DNA of 64,000 nucleotides, taken from NCBI RefSeq assembly GCF_016907555.1, contig NZ_JAFBCE010000001.1, positions 2,852,001 to 2,916,000 on the forward strand, in the 5' to 3' direction. Positions within the stretch are counted from its first letter, which is position 1; every line of letters starts with the position of its first letter. The notes below the pieces were generated by a model. The model was given only the letters and a program-made list of their open reading frames with translations, was not told the DNA's origin and did not search any database. The translations under genes were made by a program, and so were the position numbers. The DNA comes from Microbacterium laevaniformans. Its GTDB lineage: Bacteria; Actinomycetota; Actinomycetes; Actinomycetales; Microbacteriaceae. Positions 27,372-36,283 of this stretch are shown piece by piece.

Positions 27372-28539
27372 CAGGCCGCCTCCTCACCGGCATCTTCGGC
27401 GCCGTCGCTCGTCAGGCGGCGCCGACGCCGCTCACGGCGTGCCCGATCCTCCCGGTCGTGCTTGGCCTGCAGCTCGGGGCGCTCCGTTTCGGCTCCCTCG
27501 TCGATGCGGATGTCGTCGAGGAGCTGCCGGTCGATTCGCTCGACGCCGGTGCGGATGGCGCGGGACGCGCCGCGGCGGATGAGGTCCATGAGCGAGCCGA
27601 TGTTGCCGGTGGTGCGGGCGAACAGGTACCGCGACATGTCGACGAGCATCCCCTCGTGTGCATCCGCGAGCACGAGGGCCTGTTCGATGTGCCAGAGCAG
27701 GCTGTCCCACTCCTGGCGGGTCTGCGGCTGTACGGGTCGAGGCTGAGCACGGTCCAACGCCGGAACGTCTGCGCCATCGCCGCTTCCTTCCCGGTCGCGC
27801 CCTCGCCGACGAGGCCGCGTTCGCGGAGCGCGACACCGGCGAACAGGAAGGTGGCGCTGTACTCGTTGGACAGCCACTTCAGCTGGTTCGCGACCTCGAC
27901 ACCGTCACGGGTGCGCATCTGGATGAAGTGCAGATCGTCGATGATCACCAGACGGGTGTCGTGCCGTTCGATGCAGTCCGCGGCTGCCCGCGCCAGATCC
28001 CGGCCGGCCATCGAACGGTGCAGGATGCCGGCGGTCGCGGGGTGCGCGTAGAACCCGAGGATCATCATGTGCAGGCCCTTGATCGTGAGCCGCCCTGGGA
28101 CGGTGATGTGGCAGACCGGGAGGTGGAGGATGTCGCGATCCTCGTCGAGGTACTCGCCCACCTCTGCGATCCGCTGCCGGTGGAAGTCACGCCCGAACGT
28201 GTTGACCACCGTCGACTTCCCGAGGGCCGGCGGGGCGTCGAGGGCGGCAGCGGATTTGACCCGGTCGGAGTCCTGCAGGTTGCTGTCCAGGATGTCGCCC
28301 AGCTGCAGGTGCACGCCATGGACCTGCCGAGTGCGGAGCAGGATGTTCGCGTGCCACGCCCGACGCTCCGCGTTGTACCGCGCGAACTCGTCCGGGCCGA
28401 GCGCTCCGAGCTGCTCCGGGGTCAGCGACGTGGGCTTCTCGCGCGGGGGGCGTTCGGCGAAGTCCTTCCATCCCTCGTAGGTGGACAGGCTCCGCTGCCG
28501 GCAAGGCGCGTCAATCTCGCCTGAGAATGTGGTGGTCAT
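27371..28539 (-). pseudogene. tnsC: TnsC-like AAA ATPase, frameshifted
   Basis: A transposition regulator ATPase that links TniQ to TnsB. The N-terminal part (28539 to about 27730) has Walker A in PALGKSTVVNTFG and Walker B in RLVIIDDLHFIQM, with LFAGVALRERG as sensor. After LSLDPYS the family sequence continues one base out of frame (QTRQEWDSLLWHIEQALVLA, ARTTGNIGSLMDLI) to the stop at 27371. Restoring one C in the GCC(C)GCAG run near 27722-27733 rejoins the frames. The ATG at 28539 overlaps the tnsB stop. It could be a real mutation, a sequencing error or a programmed shift. Confidence 0.8.
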
Positions 28540-30687
28540 TGGATCATCTCCATCGGCTCGAAGTGGTAGTCGGATCGGATCGTGGGCTCGTCGATGTCGT
28601 CCTCGTCGTCGTCGTCCCCGGTTTCGGGGATGTCGACGCGTTTGCGTGGGTCGCGGACCTCGCCGGTGAGTTCCTGGCCGAGGTCGGTGGTGGGGTTCAG
28701 TTCGGCCTCGAGCATCCGCTGCACGGTGCGCAGCGACCACACTCCGTCGGCCGCGGGGTCCTTCTCGTTGAGCTGCGCGGCCATTCGGGAACTCATCCGC
28801 CGCTCCGACGGGGTGAGTGCGCGGCCCGCGCCCCAGTCTTCGAGCAGCTGCGCGGCGAGGTCGTCGACCTGGGAGGGGCGGCCCTGGCGGATCGCGATCT
28901 TCTTCGCGTACTCCAGAGCGTCGAGGCTGAACGGCGTGTCGAAGGCTCCCTTGTGCTCCCACTCCAGGGTGTGCCAGGTGCCGTCCTCGGGGTCGTGGAA
29001 GTAGATCTGCGTCAGGTCGTCGGGGTTGACCACGAACGGCCACTCCGTGCCCTTGTCGCGGTGGAGCGACCGGGCACGGTTGCGGTACTTCGCGACCGAG
29101 TCTCCCGTGTAGCGCAGCTTGTGGATCTCGACGCCGTAGTTGTTGAACTGCCGTTTGACGACGGGGAGCAGCTCGAGGAGAACGCTCCGGTCGACAGGCA
29201 TCCGCATCTGGCCGGCGACTGCGAGTCCCTGGTCGTACTTCTGGGCGGGGCTCACGTGGACGCCCGGCAGGTTCGGGTCGCCGAGCGAGTCGTGCGGGCG
29301 CATGTGGTAGACGGTGGCGACCCATTCGCGGATGATCTGCTCGAGCTGCGGCACCGTGTACACGGCTTCCGCTTCGACGTCGTCGCCGCGGCCGGCGACG
29401 TCCGCACCTTTGTATCCGGGCAGTTCCTGAAGCAGTGAGTCGAGGGTGCGGAAGAACCGTTCGACGGGGCTCTTGTCGGTGGGTTGGTAGATCCGCGCTG
29501 GCTGGATCGAGATGCCGAGCCGCGCATGCGCTGGTCACGTGCTCCGACAGGAACGGTCGACCATGGTCCACGACGATCGTGTTGGGAAGGACGCCTGCGC
29601 GGGTGAATCGGGACACCTGCGTCTTCGTCGGATCGACGAGCAGCGTGTGCGGCAGCCCGTGAAACGGCCAACGCGCTGCGCTGCCCCACCCGGACGGCAC
29701 GTCGAAGGGCTGCATGGCCTCGAAGAGGACACCCGCGACGTCGATGGACTCCGTCGACCCTGGGGTGAGGCGCAGCCCGAGGATGCAGCGCGAGTACACA
29801 TCAATGGCGACGGTGAGGTCTGCGCACACCCACTTCCCGGTAACCGGTGCGACCGCGAACACGTTCAACGGTGTCGTGTCGAGGAGAACGACGTCTCCCG
29901 GATAGCTTGCGGTGAGGCGCCCAAACGGTGCCGGCGGGCGGTTCGCGATCGACCTCTTGGATTTCGTCGGCCCCGAGAAGGTGCCCCGGCCCCGATCCAG
30001 CTCGCTGAGCGCCCGGTACCCGCTGGCGGTCGACGGGATCCGGACCACGTCCGGCCCGTGGAGGCGCTCGACTCGCGCCTGGATGCGAGCCAGGATGATG
30101 CGCTTCTGGACCTTCGACTCCAGCGCCTGCTCGTCGAGGACCGTCTGCGCGGCGTCGATCCAGCGCGGATCGAAGTTCTTCAATCCCATCCCCGGCTGCG
30201 CGTTGCGGGTGTCAACGAGCCCCGCTTCGCCGACGTCCCGGTACCGGGCGACCCATCGCTCGATCGTGCGAGGCGATACCCCGAGCTCGTCGGCCTTCGC
30301 CTGCTGACGTTTGCGGAGTGCCAGCTGCGGGTGAAACTCCAGCCGAGGCTCGCCTTCGCGGGCAATGCCCGGTGTACCGGACTTGTATCCCGTGAGGACC
30401 TCCCGGACATGGTCGGCGCGCTCGGCGGCGGTCGCCTGGGCCGAGCCCGTCGCATCCGACCACAACACGGCGATCGGCGTCGGCGACGGCCCCGCCGACG
30501 GGCGCCCTGGGATGCGAGCCAGCCCACCCTCCTGCGCAGGACGGAGGACGTCGATCATTCGGAGACGGCGGTGTCGACCGGTTCGGTCACGCACGACGAT
30601 CGCACCATCGGCAATCTCGGTGATCGTGCACGCCTCCCCGTCGTAGATGAGATCGGTCCCGGCCCGGAGGGTCCATGTAGCACTCAT
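28536..30687 (-). pseudogene. tnsB: TnsB-like DDE transposase, frameshifted
   Basis: The transposase that binds the element ends and joins strands. From ATG 30687: an N-terminal beta-rich region, HTH (ELGVSPRTIERWVARYRDVG), and an integrase core with Asp in VVLLDTTPLNVF (about residue 265) and Asp in TIVVDHGRPFLSEH (about 370). After SEHVTSACA the family sequence continues in another frame (LGISIQPARIYQPTDKSPVE, with the Glu, then RFFR) to the stop at 28536, including the mu-type C-terminal domain. A missing CG dinucleotide in the GCGCG run at 29515-29528 explains the shift. It starts 19 bp after the stop of the small gene at 30707. Confidence 0.85.
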
Positions 30688-30706
30688 GTCTATGCTCCGC
30701 GCCCGC

Positions 30707-31120
30707 TCAGGCCGCGTCCGGGCAGTCGGACGGGAGGAACCGGAACGGGTGCGCAAGGACGGCGGGCATCCCCAGTTCGTGCAGGTCGGTCGGTCCCCGC
30801 CCGGCCGCCGCTTTTATGTACTCATCCACGTCGCGGAAGTGCGCCTCCACGCGCACCTTGTCGCTCTGCAGCTCGATTCCAACAGGGCCCGCATCGACGG
30901 ATGAGGGCTTCGCCGGCGTCGGGGCAGGTGGTGCCGAGGATTCGGAATCAATGGATGGGAGGGCATCGCCAGCACTCATCACGGCGTCGGCCCATAGGCA
31001 ATGCGTGTGTCCGTTCGAGTCGCGGACGATGACGGTGGAGCCGATGATCTTGACGATGATCGCCTCGACGCCAGCATGAGTGAAAGTGTGACCGGGGCGA
31101 GGGTGCTCTGGAATGCTCAT
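30707..31120 (-). CDS. 137-aa protein resembling the TnsB N-terminal region
   Basis: ATG at 31120 overlaps the tnsA stop; an upstream in-frame start at 31186 lies inside tnsA. The first 55 residues (FTHAGVEAIIVKIIGSTVIV, RDSNGHTHCLWADAV) parallel the TnsB start (IYDGEACTITEIADGAIVVR, DRTGRHRRLRMIDVL) in length, spacing and the VRDxxGxxxxL core. It looks like a free copy of that domain with a new C-terminal tail (VEAHFRDVDEYIKAAAGRGP). It might occupy the same partner surface as TnsB. No catalytic residues are seen. Confidence 0.65.
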   Translation of the reverse strand: MSIPEHPRPGHTFTHAGVEAIIVKIIGSTVIVRDSNGHTHCLWADAVMSAGDALPSIDSESSAPPAPTPAKPSSVDAGPVGIELQSDKVRVEAHFRDVDEYIKAAAGRGPTDLHELGMPAVLAHPFRFLPSDCPDAA

Positions 31121-31839
31121 TGCTTCTCCAACAGGTGAGTGGTGCTCAGCGGATAGGACAGGTCCGTGCGCAACTGTCGCTTCCACAGCAGATGCAGCAC
31201 GAGGGAACGAGCGAACTGGGCGTCGCCCGCGATCGGCGTCACGGTGCGGACCGCTTCTCCGAACGTCATTGGACCGGTGAAGGCACGCACAGCGGCGCGG
31301 ACCTCATCGGCACGGAACTGGAACTCTCGCCGATAGCCGGCAAGGAACTGCACGTTGGTGAACATGACTGGGTGGGGCTCGGTGAGAACGCGGTACTCCC
31401 ACCCGTGTCGTTCGATCACGCGTCGCGACCAATCCAGTGAGTCGCGCACGGCAGGTAGCCCGAGCTTCGCCTCGGGCTTCACATCGACCACGCACACAGA
31501 GTGGTCTGCGTGGGCGACGAGGTAGTCGGGGATGTGCTTGCGCGTTTTCCCGCGATCATCGCCTTGCATCAGGAACGGTTGGGAGAGGATCCACGTCACG
31601 CGGGGGTCGAAGTCGAGCAGGAGCAGGTTCGCGTACTCCAGTCGCGACTCGTACCCCACCGGATCCTGCATCGTCGTCGACCAGTAAGACCCGGACATGT
31701 GCTGCTGCTTGCGATACCAGCGGAAGGTCCTCCACGGGATCGCCGCATCGAACAACGCCAACCGAGCGTGAGCCAGCTCCACGACGTCGACCAGAGAATC
31801 CCGCTTGCGGATCCGGATCGTCGACGTCCCGACGTTCAT
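31117..31839 (-). CDS. tnsA: TnsA endonuclease
   Basis: A 240-aa restriction-like endonuclease that cuts the 5' ends of Tn7-like elements, giving full excision together with TnsB. The catalytic core is visible: GYESRLEYANLLLLDFDPR (Glu64/Glu68), KHIPDYLVAH (Asp105) and VVDVKPEAKL (Asp119-x-Lys121). The C-terminal part has the winged-helix region that contacts TnsB/TnsC (LVLHLLWKRQLRTDLSYPL). It is the first gene of the transposition operon. No strong ribosome site precedes the ATG at 31839. The frame is intact, unlike tnsB and tnsC. Confidence 0.9.
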   Translation of the reverse strand: MNVGTSTIRIRKRDSLVDVVELAHARLALFDAAIPWRTFRWYRKQQHMSGSYWSTTMQDPVGYESRLEYANLLLLDFDPRVTWILSQPFLMQGDDRGKTRKHIPDYLVAHADHSVCVVDVKPEAKLGLPAVRDSLDWSRRVIERHGWEYRVLTEPHPVMFTNVQFLAGYRREFQFRADEVRAAVRAFTGPMTFGEAVRTVTPIAGDAQFARSLVLHLLWKRQLRTDLSYPLSTTHLLEKQ

Positions 31840-32206
31840 CAGCAGCCGGTCTCAACACCCACGCGCCGCGGGCAACGCGACCAGCCGGCCCGTTCGACTC
31901 TCAAGCGGCGGCTCAACATGCGGCAATCCTCATCCCAGGCGACCGATCCCCGACATACGGGACGGATACAATAAAACGTACAACTTGTTGCACGTTCTGA
32001 CTCTTGTCAAAACGTAAGACGCGTCTTGCGCTTCAACGGCGGGACGAAACCGATGAATGTCGTATTCACTGGCTATCGATATATGAGACAGTCCAAGATT
32101 GACCTGTCAGGGATAGGCAGGAGTAGCCACGACGCGGTGCCCGCGGTCGAGGTGCTACGCGGCGTGCAGAGGAGATCATCGTGACGACCTGTGGGACACT
32201 CGGGGC
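31840..32206. other. 367-bp intergenic region upstream of tnsA
   Basis: No gene is seen. It contains an AT-richer stretch (about 31965-32015), a palindrome at 31978-31993, and possibly the element end. Three CTTG-started blocks at 31984, 32003 and 32025 recur at 19-22 bp, which is suggestive of TnsB sites but too weak to call. Confidence 0.4.
31978..31993. promoter_or_regulatory. operator-like palindrome upstream of tnsA
   Basis: GTACAAC-TT-GTTGCAC, 7-bp arms with one mismatch, inside the AT-rich patch and next to TTGACA on the minus strand. It may control the transposition operon. The winged-helix protein encoded at 32207 is a candidate binder, by position only. Confidence 0.4.
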
Positions 32207-32530
32207 ATGACCATGGCCGACCCCTACACTCCCGAGAAGTCGAAGGCGCTCTTCGGCAACAGTCACATGTCGACCGTCATGCTCGAGATCGCCTCCCTGG
32301 GCGGCGATGAGACCTTCTCCCCGAAGCAGATCATCGAAGGCACGGGACTTCTCGGAAGTGTCGTGCACCCGCTCATCCACCGACTCACCGACGCCGGCCA
32401 GATCGAATACCTCGGGCGCGGTCCCGACGGCAAAGCCAAGATCTACCGCGCCCGCCGCACCCACATCTGGGACGCGATGAAGAAGTACGCCGACGGCGTC
32501 GACGACGACCTCGCCGAGCTCGCCAGCTGA
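32207..32530 (+). CDS. small winged-helix transcriptional regulator
   Basis: A 107-aa protein with a winged helix: FSPKQIIEGTGLLGSVVHPL is the helix-turn-helix and HRLTDAGQIEYLGRGPDGKA the recognition helix and wing, closest to MarR/PadR-like folds. It has no ligand domain. It is divergent from tnsA and upstream of the nuclease-like gene at 32559 (28-bp gap), so the two likely form an operon. The ATG at 32207 is followed two codons later by another ATG; neither has a strong ribosome site. Confidence 0.75.
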   Translation: MTMADPYTPEKSKALFGNSHMSTVMLEIASLGGDETFSPKQIIEGTGLLGSVVHPLIHRLTDAGQIEYLGRGPDGKAKIYRARRTHIWDAMKKYADGVDDDLAELAS

Positions 32531-32558
32531 CGGCCGTCGGCGCGACTACGCTGAACGG

Positions 32559-33287
32559 ATGTTCTCGCCGGGCCTCACTGTCACCGAGTTGAGCGAATCC
32601 GCGCAGCGTGGCAGGCGCTTCGCTCCGGTGCGCGAGCGCGATCTTGAGCCCTCACTTCGATCGATCGCTCTGCGGTTGCCTGGCGCAGCGGAGGGACTGG
32701 TATTGGCGCCCGAGTTCCGAGGCGCGCGTGGTGTCGTGGATCTGCTGGCAGTCACGCGCGTCGCTGACAAGTTCATCGAACGCACCGAACTCGGCGCGCC
32801 GTACATCACGTCAGAGGCAGACAGCGCGGTGCTCGCGAGATTGTCTCCGCGTTTGACGAGGACCGCAGCGAACGTCGCTAGGGCGGTTGGGATGACCGAT
32901 CGTCAGGCGTTGACTCGGCTCAGGGCACTCTGCCGCGCCGGCGCGGCTGAGCAGGTCGGAAACGGATACCGGCGACGGCACGGCTTTGACCCGATCGGGC
33001 GATCCTATGCTTTGGAGGCAAAGGTCGATGACTGGAGAAAGGGCCTTTCGCAGGCGATGCGATACGCGTCCTGGGCCGATGCTGCCGGCGTCGTGCTGCT
33101 CGTCGAGCCTCCGAACCTGACAGCGGTCCGCGCCCGATTCCGAGCGTTGCGAATCGGCCTGGCTATCGGCGATTCATGGATCGTGCGGCCGGTGATCGGT
33201 CGTCCCGATCCGGGCCGTCGACTTGCCCTCTCCGAACAGCTCTCGTCGGACATCGGGGCGTCGCTTCGTCGGACCGACTCTGCCTAG
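32559..33287 (+). CDS. PD-(D/E)xK nuclease-like protein with internal winged helix
   Basis: A 242-aa protein. VVDLLAV (Asp61) and YALEAKVDDWRKGLSQAMRY (Glu153-x-Lys155 with a following helix) fit a PD-(D/E)xK core as in restriction-like and Holliday-junction-type nucleases. Between them residues 92-145 (RLTRTAANVARAVGMTDRQA, LTRLRALCRAGAAEQ) form a winged helix. So the DNA-binding unit appears to be inserted into the nuclease fold. It lies after the wHTH gene and converges on the TIM-barrel gene, with stops overlapping by 4 bp. Function is unknown; a defence or element-associated role is plausible. Confidence 0.65.
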   Translation: MFSPGLTVTELSESAQRGRRFAPVRERDLEPSLRSIALRLPGAAEGLVLAPEFRGARGVVDLLAVTRVADKFIERTELGAPYITSEADSAVLARLSPRLTRTAANVARAVGMTDRQALTRLRALCRAGAAEQVGNGYRRRHGFDPIGRSYALEAKVDDWRKGLSQAMRYASWADAAGVVLLVEPPNLTAVRARFRALRIGLAIGDSWIVRPVIGRPDPGRRLALSEQLSSDIGASLRRTDSA

Positions 33288-34359
33288 AGTCCCTCTGCGG
33301 TCGCGTAGGTCTCGACAAGCGTGTCCGGGTCCTCACACCACGCGCGCTTGTCGTTCTGTCGCACGATGCCTGGCACGTTCCGCATGATGTCGTCGAAGTC
33401 GCTGGCTGCGGTTGCATACCGTTGACGCATCTCCGCGACGCGACTCGATCGGCCTGTGATCGCGCTGACGTCGCGTACGACACGGTTGAGCTGGTCGAGG
33501 TGATGCATTCGCTCCACGTTGTCGCTCGCTGGCATGGCCCCTCCGCGAATGGCATGCGCCCGGGAGGGATTCCAGCGCTCTATGGCCTCAGCGGCGTCGC
33601 GTCGCAGCACCGCGTGCAACCCGCCCTGCGTTACGTACGAGGGGCCTTGACCCCGGATCGTGGACACGGTGTCATTTCGGTTATGCCGCTTCCGTGAGGG
33701 TAGCTGATCTCGCGGCCGCGTAGGTGTTCTCGTAGCTGTTCGGGGTGATCTGGCCGATCGCGGAGTGGCGTCGGCGCGTGTTGTATCGGTTCGTCCACCG
33801 GAACACGGCCCGGTAGGCGGTGGCTTGATCGGGGAACGCCGACGCGCCTTGGAGGAGCTCGCGTTTGAGCGCGGCGTTGAAGCTCTCGGCCAGCGAGTTG
33901 TCGGCGCTCGTGCCCACCGCGCCCATGGACTGGGTCACCTTGAGCTGCTCGCAGAGTGCTGCGTAGGCTTTCGACGCGTAGACCGAGCCGTGGTCGCTGT
34001 GGAACACTGCGCCGGCCAGCGATCCGCGGTCGCGGTGCGCGCCGCGGAGAGCGCCTTCGACGAGTTCGGTGCGCATGTGGTCGGCGACCTGCCAGCCGGC
34101 GAGCTTGCGCGACCCGAGGTCGATGCAGGTCGCCAGATACAGGTTGCTGCCGTCCGCGATGGGGAGGTAGGTGATATCGCCGACATACCTGCGGTTCGGC
34201 TCCCCGGTGCTGAAGTCCCGCCCGACCAGGTCGGGGAACTTCCGTCCGGACTGGTCCGGGATCGTGGTCTTCACCCGGCGGCGCAGTCGGATCCCCGCGA
34301 GCGCGTGTTCCCGCATCACCGGGCCTTGACCCCGGATCGTGGACACGGTGTCATTTCGG

Positions 34360-35280
34360 TTATGCCGCTTCCGTGAGGGTAGCTGATCTCGCGGCCGCGT
34401 AGGTGTTCTCGTAGCTGTTCGGGGTGATCTGGCCGATCGCGGAGTGGCGTCGGCGCGTGTTGTATCGGTTCGTCCACCGGAACACGGCCCGGTAGGCGGT
34501 GGCTTGATCGGGGAACGCCGACGCGCCTTGGAGGAGCTCGCGTTTGAGCGCGGCGTTGAAGCTCTCGGCCAGCGAGTTGTCGGCGCTCGTGCCCACCGCG
34601 CCCATGGACTGGGTCACCTTGAGCTGCTCGCAGAGTGCTGCGTAGGCTTTCGACGCGTAGACCGAGCCGTGGTCGCTGTGGAACACTGCGCCGGCCAGCG
34701 ATCCGCGGTCGCGGTGCGCGCCGCGGAGAGCGCCTTCGACGAGTTCGGTGCGCATGTGGTCGGCGACCTGCCAGCCGGCGAGCTTGCGCGACCCGAGGTC
34801 GATGCAGGTCGCCAGATACAGGTTGCTGCCGTCCGCGATGGGGAGGTAGGTGATATCGCCGACATACCTGCGGTTCGGCTCCCCGGTGCTGAAGTCCCGC
34901 CCGACCAGGTCGGGGAACTTCCGTCCGGACTGGTCCGGGATCGTGGTCTTCACCCGGCGGCGCAGTCGGATCCCCGCGAGCGCGTGTTCCCGCATCACCC
35001 GAGCGACCCGCTTATGATTCACCCGCCCGGCGGCGGGGACGCCGTCGTTGAGGTCGGCAGTGATCCTCGGTGCCCCGTAGGCGCGGTCACCACCCTGCGC
35101 GGGGTCCTGCAGCACCCGGATCCGTGCCGCCAACCGGGCGTCGTCCGCGGCTCGCGCGGCCCGTCCCGGGGCTGCGGCCAGCCACGCGTAGAACGAGGAC
35201 CGGGCGATCTCGATGACCTCACACAACCGCTTCACGCCGTAGGCGTCCTTGTGGTCCTCGACGAACTGGAAGCGGTTCAC
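34360..35280 (-). CDS. IS3-family OrfB transposase (copy D)
   Basis: Identical in protein sequence to OrfB of copy A; GTG start at 35280 overlapping the orfA stop; DDE triad intact. Confidence 0.9.
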   Translation of the reverse strand: MNRFQFVEDHKDAYGVKRLCEVIEIARSSFYAWLAAAPGRAARAADDARLAARIRVLQDPAQGGDRAYGAPRITADLNDGVPAAGRVNHKRVARVMREHALAGIRLRRRVKTTIPDQSGRKFPDLVGRDFSTGEPNRRYVGDITYLPIADGSNLYLATCIDLGSRKLAGWQVADHMRTELVEGALRGAHRDRGSLAGAVFHSDHGSVYASKAYAALCEQLKVTQSMGAVGTSADNSLAESFNAALKRELLQGASAFPDQATAYRAVFRWTNRYNTRRRHSAIGQITPNSYENTYAAARSATLTEAA

Positions 35281-35606
35281 CAGTTCGTCTCCGCAGCGAA
35301 ATACTTCGCCGCCTGACGGAGGATGTCCCGCTCCGTCTCGAGCTTGACCTGCTCCGCTCTCGAGACCGCTAACTCGGCTTCCAACCGGATGATCCTCGCC
35401 GCCTGCGACTCCGACCGCACCGACACCGGCGGCGACACCGAACCGGCCGCAGCGGTCCCGGATCCGAGCTTGTCGACCCATTCCTTCAACGCACCACGGG
35501 AGATCCCCAAATCGGCCGCGATCGCTTTCAGCGTCGCGCCCGGCGTGGACTCGTACAAATCCACCGCACGCTGCCGGAACTCGTCCGTGTAGTTCTTCCT
35601 TGCCAT
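35277..35606 (-). CDS. IS3-family OrfA (copy D)
   Basis: Identical in protein sequence to OrfA of copy A. Confidence 0.9.
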   Translation of the reverse strand: MARKNYTDEFRQRAVDLYESTPGATLKAIAADLGISRGALKEWVDKLGSGTAAAGSVSPPVSVRSESQAARIIRLEAELAVSRAEQVKLETERDILRQAAKYFAAETNW

Positions 35607-35953
35607 CCCTCAGATTCTCGCTTCCCCAGCATCGTGCTGGAATCAGCGTGTCCAAGATCAGGGGTCAAGCCCCACCCGAGCGACCCGCTTATGATTCACC
35701 CGCCCGGCGGCGGGGACGCCGTCGTTGAGGTCGGCAGTGATCCTCGGTGCCCCGTAGGCGCGGTCACCACCCTGCGCGGGGTCCTGCAGCACCCGGATCC
35801 GTGCCGCCAACCGGGCGTCGTCCGCGGCTCGCGCGGCCCGTCCCGGGGCTGCGGCCAGCCACGCGTAGAACGAGGACCGGGCGATCTCGATGACCTCACA
35901 CAACCGCTTCACGCCGTAGGCGTCCTTGTGGTCCTCGACGAACTGGAAGCGGT

Positions 35954-36283
35954 TCACCAGTTCGTCTCCGCAGCGAAATACTTCGCCGCCTGACGGAGGA
36001 TGTCCCGCTCCGTCTCGAGCTTGACCTGCTCCGCTCTCGAGACCGCTAACTCGGCTTCCAACCGGATGATCCTCGCCGCCTGCGACTCCGACCGCACCGA
36101 CACCGGCGGCGACACCGAACCGGCCGCAGCGGTCCCGGATCCGAGCTTGTCGACCCATTCCTTCAACGCACCACGGGAGATCCCCAAATCGGCCGCGATC
36201 GCTTTCAGCGTCGCGCCCGGCGTGGACTCGTACAAATCCACCGCACGCTGCCGGAACTCGTCCGTGTAGTTCTTCCTTGCCAT
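35954..36283 (-). CDS. IS3-family OrfA (copy C)
   Basis: Intact and identical in protein sequence to OrfA of copy A, although the downstream orfB is broken. It could still act as a repressor of the other copies. Confidence 0.9.
   Translation of the reverse strand: MARKNYTDEFRQRAVDLYESTPGATLKAIAADLGISRGALKEWVDKLGSGTAAAGSVSPPVSVRSESQAARIIRLEAELAVSRAEQVKLETERDILRQAAKYFAAETNW

Larger units (their letters stand above)
24314..31839 (-). mobile_element. Tn7-like transposon core (tnsA-x-tnsB-tnsC-tniQ-y-z)
   Basis: Seven genes on one strand, all but one junction overlapping in ATGA or GTGA. TnsA endonuclease plus TnsB transposase, TnsC ATPase and TniQ define a Tn7-like, cut-and-paste element. TnsB and TnsC each carry a frameshift, so the copy may be inactive. 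The terminal TnsB-binding arrays were not located with confidence, so the true ends and cargo extent are unknown. No CRISPR effector genes are present, so target choice would rest on TniQ and its fused HTH domains. Confidence 0.85.
34321..35673 (-). mobile_element. IS3-family insertion sequence, copy D, nested in copy C
   Basis: A complete 1,353-bp element flanked by ACC at 34318-34320 and 35674-35676, in the same orientation as its host copy. This is the youngest resolvable event in the window. Confidence 0.95.
33681..35957 (-). pseudogene. IS3-family OrfB (copy C), split by copy D
   Basis: The N-terminal part is 35957-35674 and the C-terminal part, with the whole DDE core, is 34320-33681. 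The two would read as the normal transposase if copy D and one ACC were removed. Confidence 0.9.

Noticed and set aside
27412..30756. A single 1,114-aa protein covering tnsB and tnsC
   Set aside because: It arises because the two frameshifts put parts of TnsB and TnsC in one frame, with an Arg-rich nonsense middle; family motifs change frame at both points.
31984..32040. CTTG-started blocks as TnsB binding sites
   Set aside because: Only a four-base core recurs, spacing is uneven (19 and 22 bp), and no matching array was found at the other side of the element.
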